Below, piece by piece: positions 1 to 7,359 of a stretch of DNA of 26,322 nt. Made by a program: the position numbers and the translations under genes. Positions within the stretch are counted from its first letter, which is position 1; each line of letters begins with the position of its first letter. Under the pieces are notes generated by a model. That model searched no databases and had not been told where the DNA came from. It saw nothing but the letters and a program-made list of their open reading frames with translations. Source of the DNA: Bacteroidales bacterium (GTDB taxonomy: Bacteria > Bacteroidota > Bacteroidia > Bacteroidales > UBA3663); the NCBI GenBank assembly GCA_017632695.1, contig JAGBQS010000308.1, positions 1-26,322 of the forward strand, in the 5' to 3' direction.

Positions 1-487
1 CGGGCATGATGTCCAGTTCCACGTCTCCGGTATACTTACTCAAGAAAGAGACCGTAAAGGGCCTGTCGGCAAAAAGATATTCACGACGGAATGCGCCTCG
101 CCTGAAATAAGCAACATCGTAATGAATCCGTTCGCTAACCTGCGTGGCAAGTTTCAACGAATTCAAGATATAAAGCTCATTGCTCATATTGGTGACGCCC
201 AAGTCAGAAATTCCCAAATACGACTGCATGTCGAACTGTTCGTTCACCGAGAACTTGATCTGTAAGTCGGTGGAACGTTCATATTGAGGCACCAGAGTCT
301 TCACATACAGATACCCCGCACCGAACGAAATGATACCGCTCAACACGAACCAGAACCAGTTCATAAGGAGCATAATGGCAAAATCCTTGATATTGAAGAG
401 AGGAGCCAATTCCTTCTTCTTGGCAGGTTCGCCTTGGTTCGACATATTCATGCCCATATCGGCACGGGAATAGTTCATGTTTTCCAT
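1..487 (-). CDS. Wzc-type chain-length determinant / polysaccharide co-polymerase, N-terminal part (runs off window)
   Basis: The frame is open from an ATG at 487 down to the window edge, giving about 162 residues starting MENMNYSRAD. After a polar N-terminus of about 30 residues (with KKKEL) comes one hydrophobic segment near residues 37-62 (IMLLMNWFWFVLSG...), then a periplasmic-type region with QYERSTDLQIKF and NMSNELYILNS. This is the arrangement of Wzz/Wzc proteins: an inner-membrane helix followed by a large periplasmic domain that sets glycan chain length and contacts the outer-membrane exporter. Whether a C-terminal tyrosine kinase domain exists lies outside the window. It sits 45 nt downstream of a Wza-like lipoprotein gene, the usual pairing. 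The residue pattern NELxIxxS also occurs in the full-length relative at 8539-11034. Several nearby ATGs make the exact start slightly uncertain. Family call is firm, substrate unknown. Confidence 0.85.
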   Translation of the reverse strand, partial: MENMNYSRADMGMNMSNQGEPAKKKELAPLFNIKDFAIMLLMNWFWFVLSGIISFGAGYLYVKTLVPQYERSTDLQIKFSVNEQFDMQSYLGISDLGVTNMSNELYILNSLKLATQVSERIHYDVAYFRRGAFRREYLFADRPFTVSFLSKYTGDVELDIMP

Positions 488-532
488 ATCTCTTTGTGGG
501 AGTATGCTTTTGACAGATTAAAACTGGATTCG

Positions 533-1360
533 TTACTTGAGGGTTAACAGAATGGCACCCATCGAAACAACAAACGACAACACGGATGTGATGGCCGACA
601 TATAGCGATAGCCGGCACTTTCGTCCAAGCTCTGCGTACCCGCAGGCTCAATATAGATAATGTCGTTCTGCTGCAAATAATAAACCGGCGAATTCAACAG
701 GTTGCTCAGCATGGTGAAGTTGACACGATAGGTCCACAATTCGCCGTTCTCTTCGCGAATGAGCAATACATCCTCACGGTCTGTTCCATTCATGAAACCG
801 CCTGCCATCATCACGGCTTCAACAATGGTGCAACGATCCTTGTTGATATTCAGAATCTGACCGGTATTGCCTCGGATAACCACTACATGGAACGACAGCA
901 ACTCGACATTAACCACGGCATCGTTCACATACTGCCCGTCGCGCAAACGGTCCTGAATATCTTCGGCCACCTCTCGTCGGGATTTGCCTTCCACATAGAT
1001 ACGACCCAGAATCGGGAATTCAATGTAACCCTCGTTGTCGACATGGAAGCCCGACAACGAATTGGATCCCAGCATCGAACTGGTGTTGCCATGCTGAGTA
1101 TTGGACGAACTCATTCCCTGAGAGCCGCCGCTGCCGATAAAGGTCTGGTTGTTGAACACATCGACCAGTTCCTTATCCTTCGAAGCTATTGAAATGGCCA
1201 ACTGGTCATCGGCCTGAATACGGATATCGTAAGTCGTGGCAATTCGCTTGGCATCCTGATACTCACGGGAATCCTGAAACAGAATGTAGTGCTCGCGTGA
1301 TACACAACTACTGAGTAACCACACGACAACAACAGACAGTAAGAGAGATGTGTATTTCAT
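533..1360 (-). CDS. Wza-type polysaccharide export outer-membrane lipoprotein
   Basis: This 275-residue protein opens with a lipoprotein signal peptide, MKYTSLLLSVVVVWLLSSC, with Cys19 as the lipidated residue. A polysaccharide-export domain follows, with the family phrases YDIRIQADDQLAISI, GYIEFPILGRIYVEGKSRREV and VNVELLSFHVVVIRG. An SLBB-like region then ends in SPVYYLQQNDIIYIEP. The last 20 or so residues are hydrophobic, typical of the short Bacteroidetes members. Known members form the outer-membrane exit channel for capsular or exopolysaccharide. The Ser/Gly/Asn-rich stretch around residues 77-104 looks like a flexible insert. It is the first gene of a pair with the Wzc-like gene at 1-487. 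No clear promoter of its own could be placed in the 60 bases upstream. The rpsU terminator at 1424-1473 separates it from the gene before it, so transcription probably restarts here. Confidence 0.9.
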   Translation of the reverse strand: MKYTSLLLSVVVVWLLSSCVSREHYILFQDSREYQDAKRIATTYDIRIQADDQLAISIASKDKELVDVFNNQTFIGSGGSQGMSSSNTQHGNTSSMLGSNSLSGFHVDNEGYIEFPILGRIYVEGKSRREVAEDIQDRLRDGQYVNDAVVNVELLSFHVVVIRGNTGQILNINKDRCTIVEAVMMAGGFMNGTDREDVLLIREENGELWTYRVNFTMLSNLLNSPVYYLQQNDIIYIEPAGTQSLDESAGYRYMSAITSVLSFVVSMGAILLTLK

Positions 1361-1423
1361 TTGTTATACGTTTTGATTCATGTCTCAATTTATACTCGAA
1401 GATGAAGCAAAGGGAAGAAAAGC

Positions 1424-1473
1424 AAAAAAGGACTGTACCAGATTATTCAAAAACTGAAATTGGCACAATCCTT
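1424..1473 (-). terminator. Rho-independent terminator of rpsU
   Basis: Read on the minus strand, AAGGATTGTGCCA and TGGTACAGTCCTT form a 13-pair stem (two of the pairs are G-U wobbles) around a 20-nt loop, followed at once by six T residues. It lies 15 nt after the rpsU stop codon and about 60 nt before the start of the Wza-like gene. It should therefore uncouple the ribosomal protein gene from the export genes downstream. Confidence 0.85.
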
Positions 1474-1488
1474 AAGTTTTGCGGCGAA

Positions 1489-1683
1489 TTAGTCAGCCTG
1501 CTGCTCGATGAGGTGCTGTACATAGATAGCACGTTCCATCTTTTTACGATTTACCTGTGAAGGTGAGTCGAACTGCTGACGACGACGAAGCTCCTTAACG
1601 ATGCCTGTCTTCTCGTATTTACGCTTGAACTTCTTCAAGCAACGCTCGATATTTTCGCCCTCTTTAACTGGTACAATGATCAT
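1489..1683 (-). CDS. rpsU: 30S ribosomal protein bS21
   Basis: The 64-residue product starts MIIVPVKEGENIERCLKKFK and continues with KYEKTGIVKELRRRQQFDSP, which is the bS21 signature: small, very basic and alpha-helical. It belongs to the 30S subunit near the 3' end of 16S rRNA. In Bacteroidetes, bS21 together with bS6 and bS18 is known to hide the anti-Shine-Dalgarno sequence, which explains why SD sequences are little used in this phylum. The frame extends 36 codons further upstream, but those codons resemble nothing known and begin near the predicted transcription start, so the ATG at 1683 is chosen to match the family's N-terminus. It is monocistronic: promoter at 1789-1820, terminator at 1424-1473. 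There is no SD at the normal distance from the start. Confidence 0.95.
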   Translation of the reverse strand: MIIVPVKEGENIERCLKKFKRKYEKTGIVKELRRRQQFDSPSQVNRKKMERAIYVQHLIEQQAD

Positions 1684-1783
1684 ATCGTACGGGTTATTAA
1701 GTGTACAGATTTGTCCGGCCCCCTTTTTTACATCTCCATTTCTTTGGCCTTGGACGCATCTGTTGTTTACCACTTTGGTAAAC
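1684..1783 (-). promoter_or_regulatory. rpsU 5' leader with 5'-terminal hairpin and displaced SD-like tract
   Basis: From the -7 box, transcription should start near 1783-1785, leaving a leader of about 100 nt. It opens with a perfect inverted repeat, GTTTACC and GGTAAAC, with a 5-nt loop (1765-1783). At 1719-1726 it carries AAAGGGGG, complementary to the anti-SD CCUCCUUU with one G-U pair, but 35 nt before the ATG instead of the usual 5-9. An ACCCG stretch 8-12 nt before the start could pair with the G tract. The layout fits an autoregulatory leader, but regulation is inferred, not shown. Confidence 0.5.
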
Positions 1784-1788
1784 GGGTG

Positions 1789-1820
1789 CAAATTTAAGAC
1801 TTTTCGGACAATTATCCAAA
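1789..1820 (-). promoter_or_regulatory. Promoter of rpsU (Bacteroidetes sigma factor type)
   Basis: On the minus strand a -33 element TTTG (1817-1820) and a -7 element TAAATTTG (1789-1796) are separated by 20 nt. This matches the Bacteroidetes consensus TTTG / 19-21 nt / TAnnTTTG exactly. The predicted start site falls just before the leader hairpin. Confidence 0.8.
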
Positions 1821-1890
1821 TAAAACATCGAAAAAAGTGTTGAAAACCTTAATTTTTACCTTCGAAGGCTCTTTTTTGTAAAAAAATGAT

Positions 1891-1898
1891 TACATTTG
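1891..1898 (+). promoter_or_regulatory. -7 box upstream of the Xaa-Pro aminopeptidase gene
   Basis: TACATTTG matches TAnnTTTG and lies 38 nt before the ATG at 1937. No convincing -33 TTTG sits at the right distance. The box decides the start: a longer open frame begins at 1886, upstream of and running through the box, so it would not be wholly on the mRNA. Confidence 0.6.
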
Positions 1899-1936
1899 CG
1901 GGCATTCTTTGCAATATATGTCAAAACCGTCATATT

Positions 1937-3646
1937 ATGAATCAGAAACTTACAAATTTAAGAAAATCCATGCAACAATACGGCATCGACCTGTATCTGA
2001 TGGTAAATGCCGACCCGCATGAAAGCGAATATCTGCCCGACTATTGGAAATGCGTTACGTGGCTGACCGGATTCCGCGGCGAAGTTGCAACCGTAATTGT
2101 CACCCAAACCGAAGCGCTGCTTTGGACTGACTCCCGCTTCTTTCTGAGCGGAGCCCAACAACTGGAAGGAAGCGGTTTCACGCTAATGAAAATGAAGGTG
2201 GACATAGCCGCAGACACCTGGTTGGAAAATTATTGCAAGCAGTCCGGAAAGGCTATAGTAATAGGCGGAGACAGACGGGTTATCTTCGGACGGATGTCGG
2301 AATTTGTTTCTTTTGACATCGATCTGATTTCTCCTTTATGGGAAAACCGTCCTAAGCTTCCCCAGGGGAAGATCGAAATATACCCCGATTCATACAACGG
2401 AGTTTCGGCAGCTGAGAAGATACAGCATGTGCTGGCATCGATTCGGAAAGAAGGCAAACAGAATGCCCTGTTTCTCAAATCTCTTGACGACATTGCCTGG
2501 GTGCTGAATCTGCGCGGATCAGACATTCATTGCACGCCTGTTTTTATGAGCTATCTGCTGTTAACGGACAACCGGAAGGTTCTTTACGTAGATAATCGGA
2601 AACTGACACCCGATGTTAATGCGTACCTGAAGAAACTGGGAATAGAAACTGAGCCTTATGAAAATGCTCCCCTGACGGCTCCCGAAGGGCTCTCTTACAC
2701 AAAGAACAACCCGATTCCGCTCATGAAGGCCATTAAGAATCCTGTTGAAATTGAGGGCTTCCGCAAAGCCATGCTAAAAGACGGTATTGCGCTGACCCGT
2801 TTCTTCCATTGGCTGGAAACAGCTCTGAATGCGGGAGAAAGAATCACCGAGATGGATTGCGCCAGTCAGCTGATTCTTTTCCGAAAGGCCTTCGAAGATT
2901 ATCGGGAAGAGAGTTTCGATGCTATTGTGGCTTGGAATGAACACGGAGCGCTACCCCACTATGAGCCTCGACCGGAATCGAACGTCCCTATTCAAGGCGA
3001 CGGTCTGCTGCTGATTGACACCGGCGGACAATATCTGGATGGAACGACAGACATCACACGAACCATCGGCATCGGAAAGGTTAGCGATGCCATGAAAAGG
3101 GACTTTACATTAGTACTGAAAGGTCATATCCGTTTGGCTTCGGCCGTTTTCCCGGAAGGAACCCGTGGAGATCAGCTGGACGCACTGGCCAGAATGGATT
3201 TGTGGCGGGATGGAAAAACTTATCGGCACGGAACCAGTCATGGTGTCGGACACTTTCTGGGTTGCCACGAGGGGCCTGAATCGGTAAGAATGGAACACAA
3301 CCCGCAAGTCCTGCTCGAAGGCATGTTCTTCAGCAACGAACCGGCTATCTATTTGGGCAGGAAATATGGCATCCGACACGAAAACTGCGTTTTGGTCAGG
3401 TCGTTTGACGTGCAGAAAGACGCGCCCGGCTCAACGCCCTGCGATCAGTCCGAACACGGCAAGTTCCTCAAACTGGAAACGCTTACCCTTTGTTACATAG
3501 ACACTTCGTGCATCGATCTTCGGTTATTGAACAGCGAAGAAACCGATTGGGTAAACAATTATAACAGACATGTTTACAAAACCCTGTCGCCCTTCCTCGA
3601 AGAACCCGATTGTAAATGGTTAGAAGAAAAATGTTCGAAAATTTAG
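1937..3646 (+). CDS. pepP: Xaa-Pro aminopeptidase (M24B metallopeptidase)
   Basis: This 569-residue protein removes the N-terminal residue from peptides with proline in second position. Two creatinase-like N-terminal domains cover about residues 1-270. The C-terminal pita-bread catalytic domain carries the five expected metal ligands: Asp361 (LLLIDTGG), Asp372 (GTTDITRT), His439 (SHGVGHFLGCHEGP), Glu468 (FFSNEPAIYL) and Glu482 (GIRHENCVLV). The length and tail match the larger XPNPEP1-like subgroup, not the 440-residue E. coli PepP type. There is no signal peptide, so it should be cytoplasmic. The ATG at 1937 is preferred over the frame start at 1886 because a -7 promoter box lies between them. 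It is a single-gene unit divergent from rpsU. The function call is strong; the symbol is borrowed from the family. Confidence 0.93.
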   Translation: MNQKLTNLRKSMQQYGIDLYLMVNADPHESEYLPDYWKCVTWLTGFRGEVATVIVTQTEALLWTDSRFFLSGAQQLEGSGFTLMKMKVDIAADTWLENYCKQSGKAIVIGGDRRVIFGRMSEFVSFDIDLISPLWENRPKLPQGKIEIYPDSYNGVSAAEKIQHVLASIRKEGKQNALFLKSLDDIAWVLNLRGSDIHCTPVFMSYLLLTDNRKVLYVDNRKLTPDVNAYLKKLGIETEPYENAPLTAPEGLSYTKNNPIPLMKAIKNPVEIEGFRKAMLKDGIALTRFFHWLETALNAGERITEMDCASQLILFRKAFEDYREESFDAIVAWNEHGALPHYEPRPESNVPIQGDGLLLIDTGGQYLDGTTDITRTIGIGKVSDAMKRDFTLVLKGHIRLASAVFPEGTRGDQLDALARMDLWRDGKTYRHGTSHGVGHFLGCHEGPESVRMEHNPQVLLEGMFFSNEPAIYLGRKYGIRHENCVLVRSFDVQKDAPGSTPCDQSEHGKFLKLETLTLCYIDTSCIDLRLLNSEETDWVNNYNRHVYKTLSPFLEEPDCKWLEEKCSKI

Positions 3647-3763
3647 TCGAAAAATCCCACTATATGCAATGCGCAAATTGCAAAAAGGGGACTTACATCG
3701 CTAAAATTCGTTAAAAATACACAAAAATGCAATCGGTTGCTCTTTTTATTTAAAAAAATGCCT

Positions 3764-3771
3764 TATCTTTG
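3764..3771 (+). promoter_or_regulatory. -7 box of the small RNA gene
   Basis: TATCTTTG matches TAnnTTTG perfectly. An upstream TTGC at 3737-3740 could serve as a -33 element, though its spacing of 23 nt is slightly long. No protein gene starts downstream on this strand, which points to a non-coding transcript. Confidence 0.7.
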
Positions 3772-3776
3772 CATCG

Positions 3777-3890
3777 TGTTTTTCATGGTATTAGATTTAA
3801 GGTAATGAAGGAAGCAGCACGTCGTGAGACGGGCTGTTTCTCTGTTTAAAGAGTCGGGTAAAGAGCTCTGTCTTTACCCGACTACATATT
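3777..3890 (+). ncRNA. Candidate small RNA, resembling the Bacteroidales-1 type of element
   Basis: A perfect -7 box is followed by a region of about 114 nt with strong structure and no convincing gene. Hairpin 1 (3811-3840) pairs GAAGCAGCACGTC with GACGGGCTGTTTC around a GTGA (GNRA) tetraloop; one G-U and one A-G pair are the only departures. Hairpin 2 (3852-3883) is a perfect 13-bp stem and looks like a terminator. The single-stranded 5' part contains CATGGTATTAGATTTAAGG, a phrase I remember as recurring in Bacteroides intergenic regions. A Bacteroidetes promoter at one end and a terminator at the other is how the Bacteroidales-1 RNA motif is described. The family match is from memory and unchecked. 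The ends are estimates from the promoter and terminator. Its target is unknown. Confidence 0.6.
3852..3883. terminator. Strong hairpin, probable terminator shared by the small RNA and the dipeptidase operon
   Basis: AGTCGGGTAAAGA and TCTTTACCCGACT form a perfect 13-bp stem with a 6-nt loop. On the plus strand it ends the small RNA, followed by ACATATTTTCC. On the minus strand it lies 24 nt past the dipeptidase stop codon, followed by CTTTAAAC. T tracts are short on both sides, so termination may be incomplete in either direction. Confidence 0.7.
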
Positions 3891-3907
3891 TTCCAACAAT
3901 TCTTATC

Positions 3908-5596
3908 TTATTTAACACGGATAACATCGCCATGCTGATCGACGATAGCGCGCAGGAAATCTTCGCTGTAGGCAGGCTGTAACGGGAATTCGCAAACGCC
4001 GTATGGGGTTCGCTTAAAGTTTCCGGGCTGGCCTTCCACTTCTTTCTTGACATTTCCGTCCATATACTTTACCAGCAGATACAAGGCCAATTCCTTGTAA
4101 CGGGAAGTAACTGCATTTGCCTCAGCCGAACTGTAACCGTTCAGGAATGCGGTAACTGCCGACGAACTGGTTTTCAACAGATCCAAAGCCCGGCGGTCGA
4201 CGCTGTCCTGCTGGGCATCAAAACGATCTTCAAAGGCATCTCGAACTAATCGGACATCAGCCATCATCGGCTCATAACGGGTATAAACCTGCTGCGCTAC
4301 CCAATTGTTCATCCAGAAGGCCGACGTCCAGCTGAAGGTCAGGATATCGCCATTGCCCACACGGAAGCATTCCGGCGCCTCAAGAATATTGTTATAAACA
4401 GGTGTAAAAACAGCAGTATTGGCATCATCGACCGCAAACCAGGTCTTGGCGCCTACTTCCCGAGGCAGCCATCCTCGCATTTCGCTAACAAAAACAAAAC
4501 CGGTCTGCTGAGTTGCTACTGCACGCTCATGTGTGTACTTCTGACCATCTACTTCAAAATGCATCGGGCGCCAGCGATAGGCACTGTGGAAGGGACCTCC
4601 GCCAACATCCTGCGTCATATCCCAAGGCGTACCCTCAAAATGATCGCGCATAGCAGCCTGGACATCCCGATGAGACAACTTCCGATCGGGTCTTACATAC
4701 AACGGCAGTACAGAATCCTGAGGGCAATTAAGTGTGCAGTCATAGTTCACGAAAGGGAAATACTTATCCATTCCCGATTTGAAATGATTGAAGAAAGCCC
4801 AAACGCGACCGTCGCAACCGCGGAAAGCACCAAAGTCCTGATCAGCGTAGGCACGACAGAAATCGAAGTCCCTGTCTGCCCCCGTAAACTTACCTTTCTG
4901 ACGGGCCAGCGTAATGACGTCAGCACTATACAGGCAACTGTCGCCCACCTCATAACGGTTTAATTTTTTGTTCAGTTTCCTGCTTTGCGGGAAAGTGTGT
5001 ATACGAGCCTGGTTGGCATGACCCGCAATGCAATCGTCCGGAATACGGCGAGCCACCCAGACAGCGCCTTTATTGCCCGGTCCCTTGCCTATCAGATCCA
5101 TAACCCACACTTCGTTCGGGTCGCCGATGGAAAACGTTTCCCCTTCGCTTGCATACCCGTATTCGGCCACCAGCGAGGTCATGGCATCAATGGCTTCGCG
5201 CGCAGTCTTCGACCGTTCGAGCGCAATATAGATCAGCGAACCGTAATCGATGATTCCCGTACTGTCCATGAGGCTCAAATCGCCGCCCCAAGTCGATTCG
5301 GCAACAGTTACCTGATACTCGTTTACATTGCCCACCACACGATAGGTATGCGGCACTTCCGGAATCTGACCCAAAGGACGCTGGCTGTCCCAGTCTATAA
5401 TGGGTCGCATGGCTCCTTCCGGATGATCGGCAGCCGGCGTATAATACAACTCGCCATACAGCTGGTGACTGTCGGCGGCATAGCTGATCATGGTCGAACC
5501 CGTTACCGAGGCGTTCTTGCCTACAATAAAGTTCGTACAAGCCCAAGACGGAACCGCCAATACGGCAATCCAAAGCAAAGAAACTAAAGTTTTCAT
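3908..5596 (-). CDS. C69 family dipeptidase (secreted, N-terminal cysteine nucleophile)
   Basis: The 562-residue product starts with a signal peptide (MKTLVSLLWIAVLAVPSWA) directly followed by CTNFIVGKNASVTGS. In the C69/U34 family (Ntn-hydrolase fold) the first residue after processing is the catalytic cysteine, here Cys20. Family phrases follow: STWGG, SIGDPNEVWVMDLIGKG, WVARRIPDDCIAGHANQARI, FNHFKSGMDKYFPF. Known members cleave dipeptides; in Bacteroidales they are exported and help peptide use. The Cys20 context does not look like a lipobox (PSWAC), so I read this as cleavage that frees the nucleophile, not lipidation. It lies 11 nt downstream of the M23 peptidase gene and is the last gene of the ychF operon. 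The hairpin at 3852-3883 follows it. Confidence 0.92.
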   Translation of the reverse strand: MKTLVSLLWIAVLAVPSWACTNFIVGKNASVTGSTMISYAADSHQLYGELYYTPAADHPEGAMRPIIDWDSQRPLGQIPEVPHTYRVVGNVNEYQVTVAESTWGGDLSLMDSTGIIDYGSLIYIALERSKTAREAIDAMTSLVAEYGYASEGETFSIGDPNEVWVMDLIGKGPGNKGAVWVARRIPDDCIAGHANQARIHTFPQSRKLNKKLNRYEVGDSCLYSADVITLARQKGKFTGADRDFDFCRAYADQDFGAFRGCDGRVWAFFNHFKSGMDKYFPFVNYDCTLNCPQDSVLPLYVRPDRKLSHRDVQAAMRDHFEGTPWDMTQDVGGGPFHSAYRWRPMHFEVDGQKYTHERAVATQQTGFVFVSEMRGWLPREVGAKTWFAVDDANTAVFTPVYNNILEAPECFRVGNGDILTFSWTSAFWMNNWVAQQVYTRYEPMMADVRLVRDAFEDRFDAQQDSVDRRALDLLKTSSSAVTAFLNGYSSAEANAVTSRYKELALYLLVKYMDGNVKKEVEGQPGNFKRTPYGVCEFPLQPAYSEDFLRAIVDQHGDVIRVK

Positions 5597-5607
5597 ATCA
5601 GACTGTT

Positions 5608-7359
5608 TTAAAAATACTTTTTGGTTTCGATGACTGACTCATTCCCACAATTGTCTACGACATGTATAACAATTTCGTGGGTCTTTCCTTTCTCAATGCC
5701 GAAATGGATCGGATAACCGTATCTCCGGCCGTAACGGTTCATGTCAAAAGGCACAAAATGACCGTCGATGAAGACTTTATACGACCTGATGCCACTTCCA
5801 CTGTCGGACAAGGAAAGATTTCCCCGATGCCAGGTTAGTGAGGTAAAAGCAGCCGTCGGTCGGGTTGAGTCACGTCGCACCATGTATCGGCCGAAAGTAT
5901 TCACGTCGGCATGGACTGCTCCATCCCGATACTCGCCGCCCACATAACCGCCATCCGCATTAACTATATAAAGCTGTTCCGGACAGGTTAACGTATCGGC
6001 ATACGACTGCGGAATCGGAATGGAAATACTGATGCTTCCGTGTATGGGGACACAGACATCGCCGATTGTATAAATATCAGAAACGCCCGGTTTGACATTC
6101 TCGGCAGCAACCGTCCTCCGGAACGGCAGGACGGCATCCGAATACAAGTTTCCGGGTTCAATGGATATCCGACAGCCCAGCGTGTCGAGACGGAATGGCT
6201 CCTGACTGCGGACCAGTACGCCCTTTTCCGTTCGTGTGCCGGATGGCAGATCGCTCCAGATCGGATTAGTATTTGTTCTGGTTTCCTTTTTACCCTTAAT
6301 GGAAAAGCTCACCTCACTCTGGTTTCCATGCGCATCGGACAGTTCGTAACGGAACTGATACAGCCGTTCTTCGTCGATGACAAAAGAGCCGTCGCCCAAC
6401 GAACGGTCTATCATTTGCAACCGGTTCCCCGGTTCAATAAAACTTTTCTGTATCAGACTCCTTTGGTTGATCCAGGCCGGATAATCGGTCAGCGAATTGG
6501 TAAAACAGCGTTCAGAATGACGGAATCCCCGACAACTGAAACTATAAATCAGCCGGTCGTCCATAAACAGTTTAATGGAGGTGACGCCATAGGTATTACT
6601 CTGGTTCTCCATGTAATCGTATGCCTTAATCCCCAGCCCGACACGGCCCCAAGCCGTAAAAGTCCGGTTAAGAGTACGTCTTCCCGACTGCTGGACAATA
6701 ACTGCAGCCGATTGGCGTACTCCCTGTCCGTTTGCCCAACCGCCCAAAGGATACAAATAGACATGACTGGCACGGGGCGGCTTATGGTCGGCAATACTGT
6801 CGGCAAAAAACGGCATCGGATTGTAGAAGGCATCATCGTCATCATTACAGTCGCGTAATTCAAAATGCACATGAGGTCCTCCGGAACTGCCTGTATTGCC
6901 GCTTTGCGCAATGATATCGCCCATCCGGACAGGAAGTTCATCAGGTTCGAACCAGATCTGCGGATTATTCTCTTCCATCTCAGCCTGTCGCGCACGTACC
7001 TTATTATATATTTCGGCGCTGAATCCGTTCAGATGGGCATAAACGGAAGTCAGATTATATTGCGGATGGCGCACATACAGAACAAGCCCATAGCCATAGG
7101 CATTGATACCTGCCCTGCAAACATATCCGTCGGCAAAAGCCCGGACCGGATGGTTGACCGTACTCTGAGTCTTGAAATCGAGTCCGGCATGAAAATGGTT
7201 ATTGCGTAATTCTCCGAAATTGCCTGCCAGAAACGGCTCCATATCAAGCGGCAGGCAATACTGCATATCAGAATCGGGCAGCACCGGAGTTACAGACACA
7301 TCCTGTGCCCGAACCCCGGTACTGAAAAGTAACAACAATATCGAAAGAAACTTATACAT
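5608..7359 (-). CDS. M23 (LytM-type) metallopeptidase with C-terminal extension, exported
   Basis: This 583-residue protein starts with a signal peptide (MYKFLSILLLLFSTGVRAQ). The LytM domain is complete at about residues 40-170: zinc ligands His57 and Asp61 (HFHAGLD), His109 (VYAHLNGF), and the HxH pair His163/His165 (GGPHVHFELR). Such enzymes cut peptidoglycan cross-bridges or related peptides, so a role in cell-wall remodelling is likely. The remaining 400 or so residues are not a family I recognise; the last 65 (SGSGIRSYKVFIDG...) look like an Ig-like beta domain. A longer frame begins at 7533 inside ychF, but the ATG at 7359 gives the signal peptide and is chosen. The start overlaps the ychF stop by 8 nt, suggesting translational coupling. 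The dipeptidase gene follows after 11 nt. Confidence 0.9.
   Translation of the reverse strand: MYKFLSILLLLFSTGVRAQDVSVTPVLPDSDMQYCLPLDMEPFLAGNFGELRNNHFHAGLDFKTQSTVNHPVRAFADGYVCRAGINAYGYGLVLYVRHPQYNLTSVYAHLNGFSAEIYNKVRARQAEMEENNPQIWFEPDELPVRMGDIIAQSGNTGSSGGPHVHFELRDCNDDDDAFYNPMPFFADSIADHKPPRASHVYLYPLGGWANGQGVRQSAAVIVQQSGRRTLNRTFTAWGRVGLGIKAYDYMENQSNTYGVTSIKLFMDDRLIYSFSCRGFRHSERCFTNSLTDYPAWINQRSLIQKSFIEPGNRLQMIDRSLGDGSFVIDEERLYQFRYELSDAHGNQSEVSFSIKGKKETRTNTNPIWSDLPSGTRTEKGVLVRSQEPFRLDTLGCRISIEPGNLYSDAVLPFRRTVAAENVKPGVSDIYTIGDVCVPIHGSISISIPIPQSYADTLTCPEQLYIVNADGGYVGGEYRDGAVHADVNTFGRYMVRRDSTRPTAAFTSLTWHRGNLSLSDSGSGIRSYKVFIDGHFVPFDMNRYGRRYGYPIHFGIEKGKTHEIVIHVVDNCGNESVIETKKYF

Noticed and set aside
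1684..1791. N-terminal extension of bS21 by 36 residues
   Set aside because: The extra residues do not resemble bS21, and the extended start codon lies at or upstream of the predicted transcription start.
3785..3849. Two tiny overlapping reading frames in the small RNA (6 codons from 3785, then 14 codons from 3805), suggesting a leader peptide
   Set aside because: They overlap the stable hairpin, no gene follows on the same strand to be regulated, and similar Bacteroides sequences I remember do not keep the first ATG. Chance frames are more likely, though conservation was not checked.
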